Part shown: positions 33,094-41,792 of the stretch, piece by piece | How the letters are laid out: every line of letters begins with the position of its first letter | How positions within the stretch are numbered: the first letter of the stretch is position 1 | Assembly: GCA_019239425.1 (NCBI GenBank) | Contig: JAFAZX010000036.1 | Location: 122,637-186,636 of the forward strand | Length of the DNA stretch: 64,000 nucleotides | Direction: 5' to 3' | Source: Acidobacteriota bacterium | Lineage (GTDB): Bacteria; Acidobacteriota; Blastocatellia; Pyrinomonadales; Pyrinomonadaceae | Notes under the pieces: generated by a model | Database searches by the model: none | Seen by the model: the letters and a program-made list of their open reading frames with translations, nothing else | Told to the model about the DNA's origin: nothing | Program-made: the position numbers and the translations under genes

Positions 33094-33897
33094 ATGCGTA
33101 AAAATGTGCGAAAGGTGTACTGGCTCGTAGCACTCGTAGCCATTACGTCTGCCATCACCCTGTCTGCCACGCTGCTTCCCGGGAAGGCGCAACAGAAACC
33201 CCGGACGCTGAAGGTCTTGAGGCAGCAGGACGCGGCGCGGACCGGTCAGCAGCCCACGGAAAAAGAGCTGGACGACGCCTCGGCGCCGATAGTCGATCTG
33301 GCCGCGGCAAAGAACAAGCCCGTAGACGAGAAGCGCCGGAAGAAGAGCAAGAAGTTCGACCACATTCAGGACGGGCGGATCGAAGACACCTCCCCCTCTG
33401 GCGACTTCAACCTCGTTTCGGAAGGTCTTGTTTCCGACATGCCGGTGGAGATGAGCGACCTCATCGTCGAAGGCGACGTGAAGGACGCCAACGCTTTCCT
33501 CTCTGACGACGGAACCGGTGTCTACTCGGAGTTCACCATCTCGGTCAGCGACGTGATCAAGTCCTCAGCGCCCGTGCAGAAGCACGACGAGATTGCCGCC
33601 GAGCGTTTCGGCGGGCGGGTTCGTTTTCCCTCGGGCCAGCTCGTTCGCTACAAGGTTGTGGGACATGGCTCCCCGTCGAAGGGCGGCAAGTACATCTTCT
33701 TCCTGAAGCAGATGGGCGACGGCGACTATCGCATCCTGACTGCCTACGAGATGCGCGGTAACAAGATCGTCGCGCTCGACGGCGCGCGGACGTACGGCGC
33801 CGGGAGGGGCGACTCGCCCTACGACAAGCACACGGGGAAGGACGCGCAGGAGTTCAAGAAGGAAGTAATCGCCGCGGTGAGGGGAGGGGGGCGGTGA
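33094..33897 (+). CDS. exported protein of unknown function
   Basis: This 267-residue protein has a signal or membrane segment (VYWLVALVAITSAITLSATL) followed by a Lys/Asp-rich low-complexity region and a beta-rich domain from about residue 105 (MSDLIVEGDVKDANAFLS, YSEFTISVSDVIK, KYIFFLKQMGDGDYRIL). Its stop overlaps the GTG of the next gene (GTGA), so it is coupled to the matrixin-like protease and may be its inhibitor, chaperone or partner. The family is not recognised. Confidence 0.68.
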   Translation: MRKNVRKVYWLVALVAITSAITLSATLLPGKAQQKPRTLKVLRQQDAARTGQQPTEKELDDASAPIVDLAAAKNKPVDEKRRKKSKKFDHIQDGRIEDTSPSGDFNLVSEGLVSDMPVEMSDLIVEGDVKDANAFLSDDGTGVYSEFTISVSDVIKSSAPVQKHDEIAAERFGGRVRFPSGQLVRYKVVGHGSPSKGGKYIFFLKQMGDGDYRILTAYEMRGNKIVALDGARTYGAGRGDSPYDKHTGKDAQEFKKEVIAAVRGGGR

Positions 33898-34763
33898 GAC
33901 TCAGAAACCTTCCCAAACTCCTCGCCCTCACATTCTTCCTCGGCTTAACTCACTTCTCTCAGACTACGGCCTTCGGGCAGTGCCCAGAGAACGGCGGGGC
34001 GACCGTCCAGGGCAACGGCTGGGAGAAGGGGACGACGGTGCGCGTCTTCATCGACCCGGCCATCACCGGCGACGCGCGCACCGCCACCGAGCAGGCGTTC
34101 CGAAACTGGAACGCCGCCAGCAACAGCTTCGCGAACAACTCCCACGTCACATACGAATTCACGACGACGCGCCCGACCAGCGGCGTCGGCAACTACCTCA
34201 TCGTCAGCCCCGGCAGCAACCTTATCGACCCGGAGTCGGGGAGCCAAGTCAGGGCTCAGACAACCTACATTACTGACCCAAATAACGGCTACACGTCGTA
34301 CGGCGGCATCCGGCTCGACCCGAGCATGACTAACTACGACGCCGTGCTCGAAACCATGGTGCACGAGATCGGGCACCCGATGGGGCTCGGGCACTGCACC
34401 GGGAGCGGCTGTACGCCTCAGTCGTCGGTGATGACACCGGTCGTCGTCAACCCGCCCACGCCGGCGAACTTCAACCGGGCGTACGGGCGCTCGACGATTC
34501 CGACCGACTGCGACAACAACAGGTTGCAGACGGTGAACTATCCGGCCTGCTCCCCACCCATCGACAGCAGTTGCGACTTCTGGGACCCGAACCTGTGCAC
34601 GTGCAGGGGCTACTCCGGCGGCGGCGGCTCCGGCGGCGGTGGTGACGCGGGCGGTGGTTTCGATGGCGGCTACTGCACCCCTTACTATTGGGTTTATATG
34701 GAGTCGTGGGACGGCGGCAAGACTTGGAACATCGTAGACGTAAGTTACGCCGGCTGCTGGTAG
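33894..34763 (+). CDS. secreted matrixin-like zinc metalloprotease
   Basis: This 289-residue protein has a GTG start overlapping the previous stop and a signal peptide ending near FGQCP. The metzincin zinc motif VHEIGHPMGLGHC is complete (HExxHxxGxxH), and the Met-turn is SSVMTP. After the catalytic domain there is a Cys-containing region and a glycine-rich stretch (SGGGGSGGGGDAGGG) ending in a short aromatic domain (YWVYMESWDGGKTWNIVD). It probably cleaves extracellular or periplasmic proteins. No separate propeptide is obvious. A terminator follows. Confidence 0.82.
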   Translation: MRLRNLPKLLALTFFLGLTHFSQTTAFGQCPENGGATVQGNGWEKGTTVRVFIDPAITGDARTATEQAFRNWNAASNSFANNSHVTYEFTTTRPTSGVGNYLIVSPGSNLIDPESGSQVRAQTTYITDPNNGYTSYGGIRLDPSMTNYDAVLETMVHEIGHPMGLGHCTGSGCTPQSSVMTPVVVNPPTPANFNRAYGRSTIPTDCDNNRLQTVNYPACSPPIDSSCDFWDPNLCTCRGYSGGGGSGGGGDAGGGFDGGYCTPYYWVYMESWDGGKTWNIVDVSYAGCW

Positions 34764-34808
34764 ACCCGTCGGGTGGCGCCTCACTACAACCTACGTATAT
34801 GAGTGCAG

Positions 34809-34836
34809 GGCGGACAAGGTGACTTGTCCGCCTTTT
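34809..34836 (+). terminator. rho-independent terminator after the matrixin-like gene
   Basis: GGCGGACAAG (34809-34818), loop GTGA, CTTGTCCGCC (34823-34832), then TTTTCTT. The stem is perfect. Confidence 0.85.
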
Positions 34837-34851
34837 CTTCTTACCCTCCGT

Positions 34852-35085
34852 GGTGAAAGCAGATGGCTAGTCTTGACCTTCAGCGCCTATCTTTTTGCCA
34901 TTTGCACTAACCACGGCCTCGACCGCTACCGCCGCCTCGGCGTCGTCTTCGACTTCGACGCCACCTCCAAAAGCTACCGCTACGACGGCGCCGCCTTCCG
35001 CGAAATCCTCCGCAAACACCCGCGCAGCCCCGAAGCCGCCGAGGCCCGCAAACGGCTCGAACCCACACCGCCCGCCCCGAACTGA
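34852..35085 (+). pseudogene. gene fragment, copy 2 of a dispersed direct repeat
   Basis: The frame is open from 34819 to 35085 and encodes YLFAICTNHGLDRYRRLGV, VFDFDATSKSYRYDG and FREILRKHPRSPEAAEARKR, matching the fragment at 32725-32955 with scattered substitutions. The upstream part of the frame overlaps the terminator, so a start at 34819 is not credible. Probably the end of a TPR-containing gene left by recombination. Confidence 0.6.
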
Positions 35086-35249
35086 CCCGGCGCCTCGCCC
35101 GCGTTATGAGCTTCTTTAAATGTCCCCTGCGGGGTTGTGCTAACTCCGCTTGGGCGGCACCGACGAAAAGTACGACGGACGCACCGTCGTCATAGACATC
35201 CCGCGCGGGCCTGCTGTAGAGGTAACGGCCGGCCGCGTCTCCCTTCCGT

Positions 35250-37112
35250 TTACTCGACGCGACTGCGGAAGAAGTTGCGCGTGGCCTCGTCCATGAAGTA
35301 GACGTAGCAGCCCTTCATGCCCCGTGTGAGCAGAACCCTGTAGGTGTTCTTGACGAGGGGCACGAACAACTCCTTCGACTTTTTGACCACGGCGTCGTGG
35401 GACTGCGTCTTGTCGCCGACCCACGTCCCGCCCTTCGGGTCGTACCTGAGGTCGAGCCCGAAGATGACGCCCACGTAGTCGAACTCGAAACCCTGGGCCG
35501 TGTAGACGCACCCCACCTGGTCGATGCCGTTAGGGTCTGAGGCCCAGTAGTGAGATTTGGGGATGCCCTTGGCGAGCTTGCGGCTGTCGGGCCTGGCGTT
35601 CCAGGGCATAGACCATCCGCCCACGGTGACGTCGTTCGGAAGCCGGCCCTGGCCGTCCGGGTATGACCACGGCCAGCAGAAGCCCGCGGCCAGCCGCGCG
35701 CTGAAACCCTCCTGTTGTCTCTCCCTGATCGAGCGCTCCAGCTCCTGCACGGACTCCGCGATTCTGAACTCGAAGGGGTCGTTCGTGTCCCAGAGCGTGT
35801 TGGCCGTCCTCCTTATCCCGAGGGTGTTGTCGACCCAGTTGATGAAGCCGTCAGACCCGTTACACCTGAACTGGGCCTCCAGCTCGTACTCGCGAAGCGC
35901 GGCCCCCGCCTTCGAGGCCGCCGCGCGGATCAGCTCCGAACTCCCGACCTCGCCCGGGCGCACCACCTGCAGGTCGTCGATGAAGAAGACCGACACCTTC
36001 GCCGCGTGAATCAGTTCTTCGGTCTGACTCAGCTCGCTCCGGGCGCTTCGTGGGGTGAACCGGTTGTGGCTGGAGGGGCGGAGCCGGTGCGCCTCGTCCA
36101 GAACCAGAACGTCGATCTCGTCCCTCCCGGCCGTCGGGTAGCTGTTGAAGTATTTGAACTGGACGCCCGCGCGGTTCCCGACGACCTTCTTGATGTTCTC
36201 GGTGAACGCGCGGGAGCCGGTCGCGTGCTGGGCGTTGTAGTTCTGCGCGCAGAGCTCGGCGACCAGATTCATCGCGATGACCGACTTGCCCGTCCCCGGC
36301 CCGCCCTTGATTAAGACCACGACCTTGTTCTTCTCGTGGAAACTCTTCGCGGCCTGGTGGAGGACGGAGTTGAAGACGACCTGCTGCTCGTCGAGCAGCA
36401 CGTAGACCTTCTGGCTCTTGATGATCCGGCTCGTGTGTTCGAGGAGCTTCTTGCTCGCCTTGTACTTGCTCCGCAGGACGGTCTTCATGACCTCCTGCCC
36501 GCGCCCGCCGCCGACGCTCCCGGACATGAAGTCGGCCAGAGCCTGCGTCTGGTCGCCGGTGAACAGCGGGTACCGGCTCAGGAGGTCGCGGTGGCGCGCG
36601 TCGAAGAGCGGGCTGCCGGCGTGGTACTGAAAATTATGCAGGTAGCTGCACGAGCTCAGCGCGACTTCGCCCGAATGAAAAACCGGGTAGCAGTCTTCCA
36701 GGTATTCCTGGTAGTTCCCGACCTGGCGCGAGGGGTGTAAGACTTCGCGCGGGGCGCCGCCCACGGCGGTGATGACGCAGTCCTCGACCTCGCTCGGGCC
36801 GACGGCGTCCCACTGCTTCAACTCGACGATGACGGCATTGAGCCTGCGGCCGGCATCGACGCCCGTGACCATGCAGTCCAGGCGCTTGGAGGACATCGGG
36901 AGTTGATACTCCAGGATGACCCCGTGGTCGGAGAGGGAGGCGTACTGGAGGACGTTGCACATCTTCGAGAGCGAATTCTGCCAGGAGCGGATTTCGCCCG
37001 GCGACGGGTTGAAGCGGTAATGCTGGAAGAAGGAGGCTTTGAGTTTTTCGGCTATGCGGTTCTCGACCGTGTCGAGGATGAACTGTTGAGACGTGGCGGC
37101 GTACAGTTGCAT
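35250..37112 (-). CDS. nuclease-helicase: PD-(D/E)XK-like N-terminus plus DUF2075 SF1 helicase
   Basis: The ATG at 37112 (AAGGGAG upstream) gives 620 residues. The N-terminal region contains RLDCMVTG...NAVIVELKQWDAV, the Asp and E-x-K pattern of a restriction-type nuclease fold. The ATPase part has Walker A IKGGPGTGKSVIA, Walker B VLVLDEAHRLRPSS, a sensor stretch FFIDDLQVV and late helicase motifs QVGCVYTAQGFEFDYVGVI and YRVLLTRGMKG. This matches the DUF2075 helicases found alone or in defence loci. A role in degrading foreign or damaged DNA is inferred. The neighbours are unrelated. Confidence 0.8.
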   Translation of the reverse strand: MQLYAATSQQFILDTVENRIAEKLKASFFQHYRFNPSPGEIRSWQNSLSKMCNVLQYASLSDHGVILEYQLPMSSKRLDCMVTGVDAGRRLNAVIVELKQWDAVGPSEVEDCVITAVGGAPREVLHPSRQVGNYQEYLEDCYPVFHSGEVALSSCSYLHNFQYHAGSPLFDARHRDLLSRYPLFTGDQTQALADFMSGSVGGGRGQEVMKTVLRSKYKASKKLLEHTSRIIKSQKVYVLLDEQQVVFNSVLHQAAKSFHEKNKVVVLIKGGPGTGKSVIAMNLVAELCAQNYNAQHATGSRAFTENIKKVVGNRAGVQFKYFNSYPTAGRDEIDVLVLDEAHRLRPSSHNRFTPRSARSELSQTEELIHAAKVSVFFIDDLQVVRPGEVGSSELIRAAASKAGAALREYELEAQFRCNGSDGFINWVDNTLGIRRTANTLWDTNDPFEFRIAESVQELERSIRERQQEGFSARLAAGFCWPWSYPDGQGRLPNDVTVGGWSMPWNARPDSRKLAKGIPKSHYWASDPNGIDQVGCVYTAQGFEFDYVGVIFGLDLRYDPKGGTWVGDKTQSHDAVVKKSKELFVPLVKNTYRVLLTRGMKGCYVYFMDEATRNFFRSRVE

Positions 37113-37340
37113 CTCCCTTACCCCTCTCTGAAGTTTTAATGAGGTCTGCGCCGCGATTGTAAAGAAAAGGGGCGGCAAAAGGCTAAGGGTGGTACGGGAG
37201 CGGACGCGGGAGAAAGGGTATTGCAAAAACGCGCGGGCGCGGTTAGATTGTCGGCGGAGATTCAGAGCTGCGGGCGCGGGGTACTCTCCCAGTCAGGTCG
37301 GGCGTGCCTCCCGTCTAGACGAAACCTGGAGGAAGGAACA

Positions 37341-37538
37341 GTGCCGGTAGGAACCTGTCCTGACTGCGAAGCCGAAGTCCACGTTGACCTCGACGCCGAC
37401 AAGGGCGACACGGTCACCTGCGACGAGTGCGCAACCGAGTTGGAGATCGTCGGTCTCGACCCCGTCGAACTCGACATCGCCGAAGAAGACCTCGACGAAG
37501 ACGACTACAAGGACGACGAGGACGACGACGAATACTAG
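37341..37538 (+). CDS. LysW-like acidic zinc-ribbon protein
   Basis: The GTG at 37341 follows GGAGGAAGG at good spacing, giving 65 residues. Two Cys pairs (GTCPDCEAEV, VTCDECATELEIV) and LDPVELDIAEED closely resemble LysW, the amino-group carrier protein of lysine and arginine synthesis. However, the end is DDEDDDEY rather than the usual EDWGE, so the C-terminal glutamate that carries the amino acid is missing. No lysX or argB-like genes are nearby. It may be a LysW relative used for metal binding or interaction only. Confidence 0.72.
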   Translation: MPVGTCPDCEAEVHVDLDADKGDTVTCDECATELEIVGLDPVELDIAEEDLDEDDYKDDEDDDEY

Positions 37539-37544
37539 AAGAAG

Positions 37545-37614
37545 GTGATAAGTGATGAGTGATAAGTGATAAGAGAAAGCAGTTTCTTATCACTTATCAC
37601 TCATCACTTATCAC
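37545..37614. repeat. perfect 30-bp palindrome of repeated words
   Basis: Arms 37545-37574 and 37585-37614 are perfectly complementary around a 10-base loop. Each arm is made of GTGATAAG/TGATGAG words. It lies between convergent genes and its right arm includes the stop codon of the VWFA gene (37604). Confidence 0.85.
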
Positions 37615-38632
37615 GGCTCTGATAGCTCGCGCGGTTCTGGCGGACGGAGAGGCCGCGCGGGCCTTCCACGCGGATGGTGTGGAGGCGCCCGTCGCGCCTT
37701 TTTTCTTCGGGCGGGTAGAAGGCGAGCACGTAGGTCGAGGTCACCTCTTCGGCCAAAGCCTTGAAGAGCGGGTCGTAGTCCTTCGCCGTGGCGTAGAAGT
37801 TCGTCCCGCCGGTCTTCTCCACCAGCCCCGACACGTCGAGCGGCGTCGGGAGCGGCGCGCGCTCCGGGGCGTTCGAGGCGAGCAGACGCGTGTAGGAGGG
37901 GAGCGTCACCGTGTAGACGCTCACCTCGGCCTGGTTGGCGCGCTCGATGACGGTCGAAGGGTGGACGGTGTCGCCGACGGGGAAGCCGTCGGTGACGACC
38001 ACCACGGCCCTCTTCAAGATGCGCCGGTCGAGCGTGCGCGGGGCGTTGCGCTGGAGCAGGCGCACCGCGTCGTCCACCGCGTCGTAGGCGTGGGTCGAGA
38101 GGCCGTTCGTCTCGCGCGCGAGCTTGCCCAGTGCCTTCTCGAGCTTGCGCGGGTCGCTCGTAAAACTCTGCACGACGTGCGCGTTCATGCCGAAGCTCAT
38201 CAGGGCGAACGAGGCCGGGCGGTTCGAGAGTTTTTCCGAGAAGGCCGTCATCGCCGTCCGCAGGCGCTCCATCTCCTCGGGCGTCATGCTGCCCGAGACG
38301 TCCACCGCGAAGACGACGGCCACGGGCCGCTCCGCGCCCGCGCGCCGCTCGACGTTGAGGAAGGCCACGGGCCGCTCCTCGCCGTCCTCGTAGAGCTTGA
38401 AGTCGTCCGGCTTCAGGCCCTTCACCGCGCGCCCCTCCGCGTCGGTCACCGTCACGTCCACGAGCACGAGGTCTGTGTCGATCTTGAGCACGTCGTCCTC
38501 GCCCAGCTCGACTGGCTCCGGCGTGGGCTGGGGGCGCTGCTGTGGCTGCACCTGTGCCGTCGGCACGGCGGCGAAGAGGCAGGCGAGTATCGACGCGGCG
38601 AGCGCTGGGATGAAGAGCTTGTGTCCTGACAT
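37604..38632 (-). CDS. VWFA-domain protein of the acidobacterial type
   Basis: This 342-residue protein has a signal peptide (LFIPALAASILACLFAAVPTAQ) and a short beta domain containing LVLVDVTVTDAEGRAVKGL and FKLYEDGEERPVAFLNV. This is followed by a von Willebrand factor A domain with the MIDAS sequence AVDVSGSM, later VVVVTDGFPVGD. It closely resembles the VWFA-related proteins that are numerous in Acidobacteriota (TIGR03436-like). Such proteins bind partners through a divalent metal outside the cytoplasm. The last codons lie inside the palindromic repeat. Confidence 0.85.
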   Translation of the reverse strand: MSGHKLFIPALAASILACLFAAVPTAQVQPQQRPQPTPEPVELGEDDVLKIDTDLVLVDVTVTDAEGRAVKGLKPDDFKLYEDGEERPVAFLNVERRAGAERPVAVVFAVDVSGSMTPEEMERLRTAMTAFSEKLSNRPASFALMSFGMNAHVVQSFTSDPRKLEKALGKLARETNGLSTHAYDAVDDAVRLLQRNAPRTLDRRILKRAVVVVTDGFPVGDTVHPSTVIERANQAEVSVYTVTLPSYTRLLASNAPERAPLPTPLDVSGLVEKTGGTNFYATAKDYDPLFKALAEEVTSTYVLAFYPPEEKRRDGRLHTIRVEGPRGLSVRQNRASYQSRDK

Positions 38633-38823
38633 AAAACGGTATAAACGACGGCGTCCGACACGCGGCCTGAGGAGTGGCCGGTGCGCGGATTATACGTCGC
38701 GGCGCGCGACTGCGCCAGAGCGTTGGCAACAGCCCACACCCGCGCCGCATCAACCAACCCGTGAGTGCGTGTTATAATCCGCGCCGCGCTCGGATGCGCG
38801 CGGGCGTTTCGAGGAAGACAGAC

Positions 38824-39486
38824 GTGAAGATGTCCGGAAGAAAATTTCTGGCGGTCGCCTGCGCGGCTCTGTTCGTGCTGACGGCCGCCGCGCCCGCTTC
38901 GGCGCAGAAGAAGAAGCAGAAGCAGCAGGAGCAGCCGACCACCGGCAACATCGTCGGCCGCGTGAAGGTCGCCCCCGGCTCGACGCCCGGCGGCGTGGCC
39001 GTCACCGTCCGCCGCGGCGACGAAGAGGTCGCGCGGCACGAGACAAATCAAAAGGGCGAGTTCGAGTTCGAAGGACTCGCGCCCGGCACGTACGGCCTGA
39101 CGCTGCGCAAGGTGGGGTTGGAGGTCGGGCGGATGGAGGGCGTGGAGGTGCGCGCAGGCCGAACCGTCTCGCTGAAGGACAGGCTCTACCTGCCCGTGGA
39201 CGACGGGGCCATCGCGCACATCCGCGGGAGCGTCTTCGACGCCGGCGGCCACAGCGTGGGCGGCGCGAAGGTCGAGCTGTCGCGGGTCGAGGCGGACGGC
39301 TCGGTGAAGAAGCTGGACGACCGCGTCTCGAACTCGACGGGGTCGTTCGCCTTCCGGCTCTCGCCCGAGCACGGGCGCTACCGCCTGACGGCGAAGGCCG
39401 ACGGGGCCGAGGCGGTCAGCGAAGAGGTCAACGTCGACGGCGCGGCCATCTACCGCGTCGCGCTCTCTTTCAGACCCAGGAAGTAG
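38824..39486 (+). CDS. exported carboxypeptidase-regulatory-like protein
   Basis: A GTG at 38824 sits six bases after GAGGAAG; an ATG at 38830 is the alternative. The 220-residue product has a signal peptide (RKFLAVACAALFVLTAAAPASAQ), a Lys/Gln-rich linker and two beta-sandwich repeats of the carboxypeptidase-regulatory kind (GEFEFEGLAPGTYGLTLRKV and GSFAFRLSPEHGRYRLTAKA). These are common in secreted or outer-membrane-associated proteins of Acidobacteriota. The next gene starts two bases after its stop. Confidence 0.75.
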   Translation: MKMSGRKFLAVACAALFVLTAAAPASAQKKKQKQQEQPTTGNIVGRVKVAPGSTPGGVAVTVRRGDEEVARHETNQKGEFEFEGLAPGTYGLTLRKVGLEVGRMEGVEVRAGRTVSLKDRLYLPVDDGAIAHIRGSVFDAGGHSVGGAKVELSRVEADGSVKKLDDRVSNSTGSFAFRLSPEHGRYRLTAKADGAEAVSEEVNVDGAAIYRVALSFRPRK

Positions 39487-39488
39487 AA

Positions 39489-39752
39489 GTGAAGGACGCG
39501 CACCCGAACAGGGAAGAGGCGCGCGAAGAGTTCCTGACGTCGCGCCAGCTCGCCGAGGTCTTGCAGGTGAGCGAATCGACCGTGCGCCGCCTGGCGCGCG
39601 AGGGGCGCATCCCGTGCGTGCGGCTCACCCCGCGCCTGCTCCGCTTCAACCTCAAGGCCGTCTGCCGCGCCCTCGACGGCGCCGAAACAAAGTCTAAGCG
39701 CCGCCCCGCCGAAGAATCCGCAAGCGAAGACGCACAGTTGTCATTCCTCTAA
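39489..39752 (+). CDS. helix-turn-helix DNA-binding protein, excisionase/MerR-like
   Basis: This 87-residue protein uses a GTG start two bases after the previous stop. LTSRQLAEVLQVSESTVRRLAREGRIPCVRL is the winged-helix of the HTH_17 (excisionase/AlpA) family, followed by a Lys/Glu-rich tail. No integrase or phage gene is nearby, so it is more likely a small chromosomal regulator than an excisionase. A palindromic repeat follows 17 bases later. Confidence 0.75.
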   Translation: MKDAHPNREEAREEFLTSRQLAEVLQVSESTVRRLAREGRIPCVRLTPRLLRFNLKAVCRALDGAETKSKRRPAEESASEDAQLSFL

Positions 39753-39769
39753 AGTAGGATTCACTGAAC

Positions 39770-39843
39770 TTAACCACAGAGGCACAGAGGCACAGCTTGT
39801 TGAGTTATTGCTTTAAGCTGTGCCTCTGTGCCTCTGTGGTTAA
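39770..39843. repeat. palindromic repeat, CACAGAGGC family, copy 1
   Basis: Arms 39770-39798 and 39815-39843 (29 bases each) are perfectly complementary around a 16-base loop. The arm consists of ACAGAGGC words. Related copies lie at 49857-49924 and 57695-57763. Confidence 0.88.
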
Positions 39844-39853
39844 CTCCTTCCTA

Positions 39854-40111
39854 TCATTCTTCCTCGTCTTCTTCTCGGTGACGAGCTTCGACTTCGGCGC
39901 GGGGGCGCCAGTTGCGCGGGCCGTCTTTGACGAGGTCGTGCCTGCGCTTGATGCCCGTCCGCAGGTTGAGGAACCAGGCCGAGGCGGCGAGCGCGGCCGT
40001 GACGAAGGCCGCCTCGGTGTGGCGCAGGTAGAGCAGCGCCGGCGTCGCCGCAGCGAACGCGCCGGCGAGGAGCTTCCACGCGCGCGCGAATTCGAATCCC
40101 CCCTTGCCCAT
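39854..40111 (-). CDS. small membrane protein, unknown
   Basis: An 85-residue frame with GAGGG before the ATG. It has two moderately hydrophobic segments (LLAGAFAAATPALLYL, AFVTAALAASAWFLNL) and a charged C-terminal tail (EARHREEDEEE). It lies between the palindrome and the DsbD-like lipoprotein gene, on the same strand as the latter. Alternative frames overlap it in this GC-rich sequence, so confidence is moderate. Confidence 0.5.
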   Translation of the reverse strand: MGKGGFEFARAWKLLAGAFAAATPALLYLRHTEAAFVTAALAASAWFLNLRTGIKRRHDLVKDGPRNWRPRAEVEARHREEDEEE

Positions 40112-40130
40112 CCCTCACGCCCTCTCCCTC

Positions 40131-40688
40131 TCAGTTGACGGTGACGGGGACGGGCGCGTCTATGTCGTGCGGGGGGTAGCACTGCGTGTCGTTGCAGTGC
40201 TGGACGCGGAGCTTGGCGTGGAGCGTGTGGCGGCCCTTCGCCGCCGTCTTGTCGGCGCGCAGGGGGAGCTTGATAAGGACGCTGCCCTCGTAGAGCGAGA
40301 GCGGCTTGTCGGAGAACTCGAGCTTGAGCGGCTTGCCCGCCGGGTAGACGGGCTTGCCGGGCGTGATGCCCTCCGAAGCTTCGGCGCGCAGCTCGGTCGG
40401 GATGTAGAACTTGTCCGAGGCCGGGTTGGCGTGCGTGTGGAAGCCCTGCGCGATGTCGAGCCGGACGCTCGCCTCGCCCGTGCCGCCCGCGTCGAGTTTC
40501 ACCTCCTCGACCGTGGCGGTGACGGGCTGCGCCTGCGGCGTGTTCGCAGGCTTAGGCTGCGCCGTCGCGGCGGGGCCTGGCGTCGAGGCGGCGACGCCGT
40601 TTGAGTTCGACTGCCCCCCGCCGCCGCAGGAGGCGAGGGCGAGGGGCAGAATGAGAAGGATGCTCGTTAGAAGGTTCTGTCGTCGCAT
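40131..40688 (-). CDS. lipoprotein with DsbD-alpha-like domain
   Basis: This 185-residue protein starts with a lipoprotein signal (LLILPLALASCGGGG, lipobox LASC). After a Pro/Ala/Gln-rich linker, a beta domain holds FHTHANPASDKFYIPTEL and KLRVQHCNDTQCYPPHD. This Cys pair in a CNDxxCYPP setting is characteristic of the N-terminal domain of DsbD, which passes electrons to periplasmic partners. Here the domain stands alone on the membrane, perhaps as a thiol carrier. No membrane-embedded DsbD is encoded nearby. Confidence 0.78.
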   Translation of the reverse strand: MRRQNLLTSILLILPLALASCGGGGQSNSNGVAASTPGPAATAQPKPANTPQAQPVTATVEEVKLDAGGTGEASVRLDIAQGFHTHANPASDKFYIPTELRAEASEGITPGKPVYPAGKPLKLEFSDKPLSLYEGSVLIKLPLRADKTAAKGRHTLHAKLRVQHCNDTQCYPPHDIDAPVPVTVN

Positions 40689-40720
40689 GGCTCGGAGTTT
40701 ATCTCAAACGTCTGCGCGTC

Positions 40721-41719
40721 TCACACGGCCGACGGGGGCTGTTGGAAGTCTTGCGGCGGCGGCTGTGGCTGGTAGTGCGGCGCGGGGGGCATGGGCCGCG
40801 CGCGCAGGCGTCGCAGGAGATAACGGAAGAGGAAGAAGCCCGGCACGCCCAGGAAGATGACGACGGGCAGCAGGGCGAGGAACGCGCGGACGAAGAAGAG
40901 CGTGACGTCGGCCCCCATCTCCACGCCGTCGCGGAAGGCCGCGCCGACGCCGCCGAACAGGCCCTTCGTGCCGATGAGCGTCGCGGGCGGTTCGAGCGTG
41001 ACGCTGATGGTCGAGAGGCTCGCCTGGTTTTCGAGGAAGCGCCGGCGCCCCTCGACGCGCTCGATCTCCGTGCGGACGTTCGTCAGCTCCTTCTGGACGC
41101 TGATGGCGTCCGAGACCTCGTGCGCGCCCTTCATAATCTGCATGAGCTGGTCTTCGAGCGCGCGCTGCGTGCGCAGGCGCGCTTCGAGGTCGATGTACTC
41201 CTCGGTCACGTCCTTGCCCGTGATCTTCTGCGCGGTGACGCTGCCGGCCGCGGCGCGTATGTCCGCGAGCGCCGCGTCGAACTGCGCCGCGGGCACCCGC
41301 AGCTCGACGGTGATGATTTCGTAGGGGCGCTCGCCCCTGGCGGCCGTCTGCTGGCGCGAATCGGAGGTGACGACGAAGCCGCCGCGCGACTCCGCGATGG
41401 AGGCGACGCGCTGCATGGCCTTCGAGGGCTGCTCGACTTCGAGCGTGAGGGTCGCGTTTCGAATGACCTTGCGCTCGACGGGGGCGGCGTTCTGACCCTG
41501 CTGTGGCTGCGGCGTGGCGGGGTCTTCCGTCCGTTCGAGCGAGACGGTCTTCATGATGCCGTCGTTGGTTCCGCCGCCCGCCGCGGAGTCCGCAGTCTGT
41601 GACTGTGCGGCCGAGCCGCTCGGCGCGGAAGCAAGCTGGGCGGAGCGCTCGGAGCCGCCGCCGCAGCCGGCCGCGGCCGCGAGCGCGAGCATGAGGAGGG
41701 TCGTCGTCAGCAGTTTCAT
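40721..41719 (-). CDS. DUF4349 lipoprotein
   Basis: This 332-residue protein has a lipobox (LALAAAAGCGGG), a low-complexity linker, then the DUF4349 core: KVIRNATLTLEVEQPSKAMQ, GGFVVTSDSRQ, VELRVPAAQFDAAL and a coiled coil (DLEARLRTQRALEDQLMQI). A C-terminal membrane segment (FFVRAFLALLPVVIFLGVPG) and an Arg-rich tail end it. Such proteins are envelope components of unclear function. It follows the same direction as the lipoprotein gene downstream. Confidence 0.82.
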   Translation of the reverse strand: MKLLTTTLLMLALAAAAGCGGGSERSAQLASAPSGSAAQSQTADSAAGGGTNDGIMKTVSLERTEDPATPQPQQGQNAAPVERKVIRNATLTLEVEQPSKAMQRVASIAESRGGFVVTSDSRQQTAARGERPYEIITVELRVPAAQFDAALADIRAAAGSVTAQKITGKDVTEEYIDLEARLRTQRALEDQLMQIMKGAHEVSDAISVQKELTNVRTEIERVEGRRRFLENQASLSTISVTLEPPATLIGTKGLFGGVGAAFRDGVEMGADVTLFFVRAFLALLPVVIFLGVPGFFLFRYLLRRLRARPMPPAPHYQPQPPPQDFQQPPSAV

Positions 41720-41792
41720 AAGGATGCCTTTCGGGGCTTCGGATTTTGAAGACGGTCTAAGAACGGATGGGGCGGCCGCCGCTTGCGGCGCT

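Noticed and set aside
39489..39752. Excisionase gene marking a prophage
   Set aside because: Only the helix-turn-helix is excisionase-like; no integrase, repressor or structural phage gene is near.
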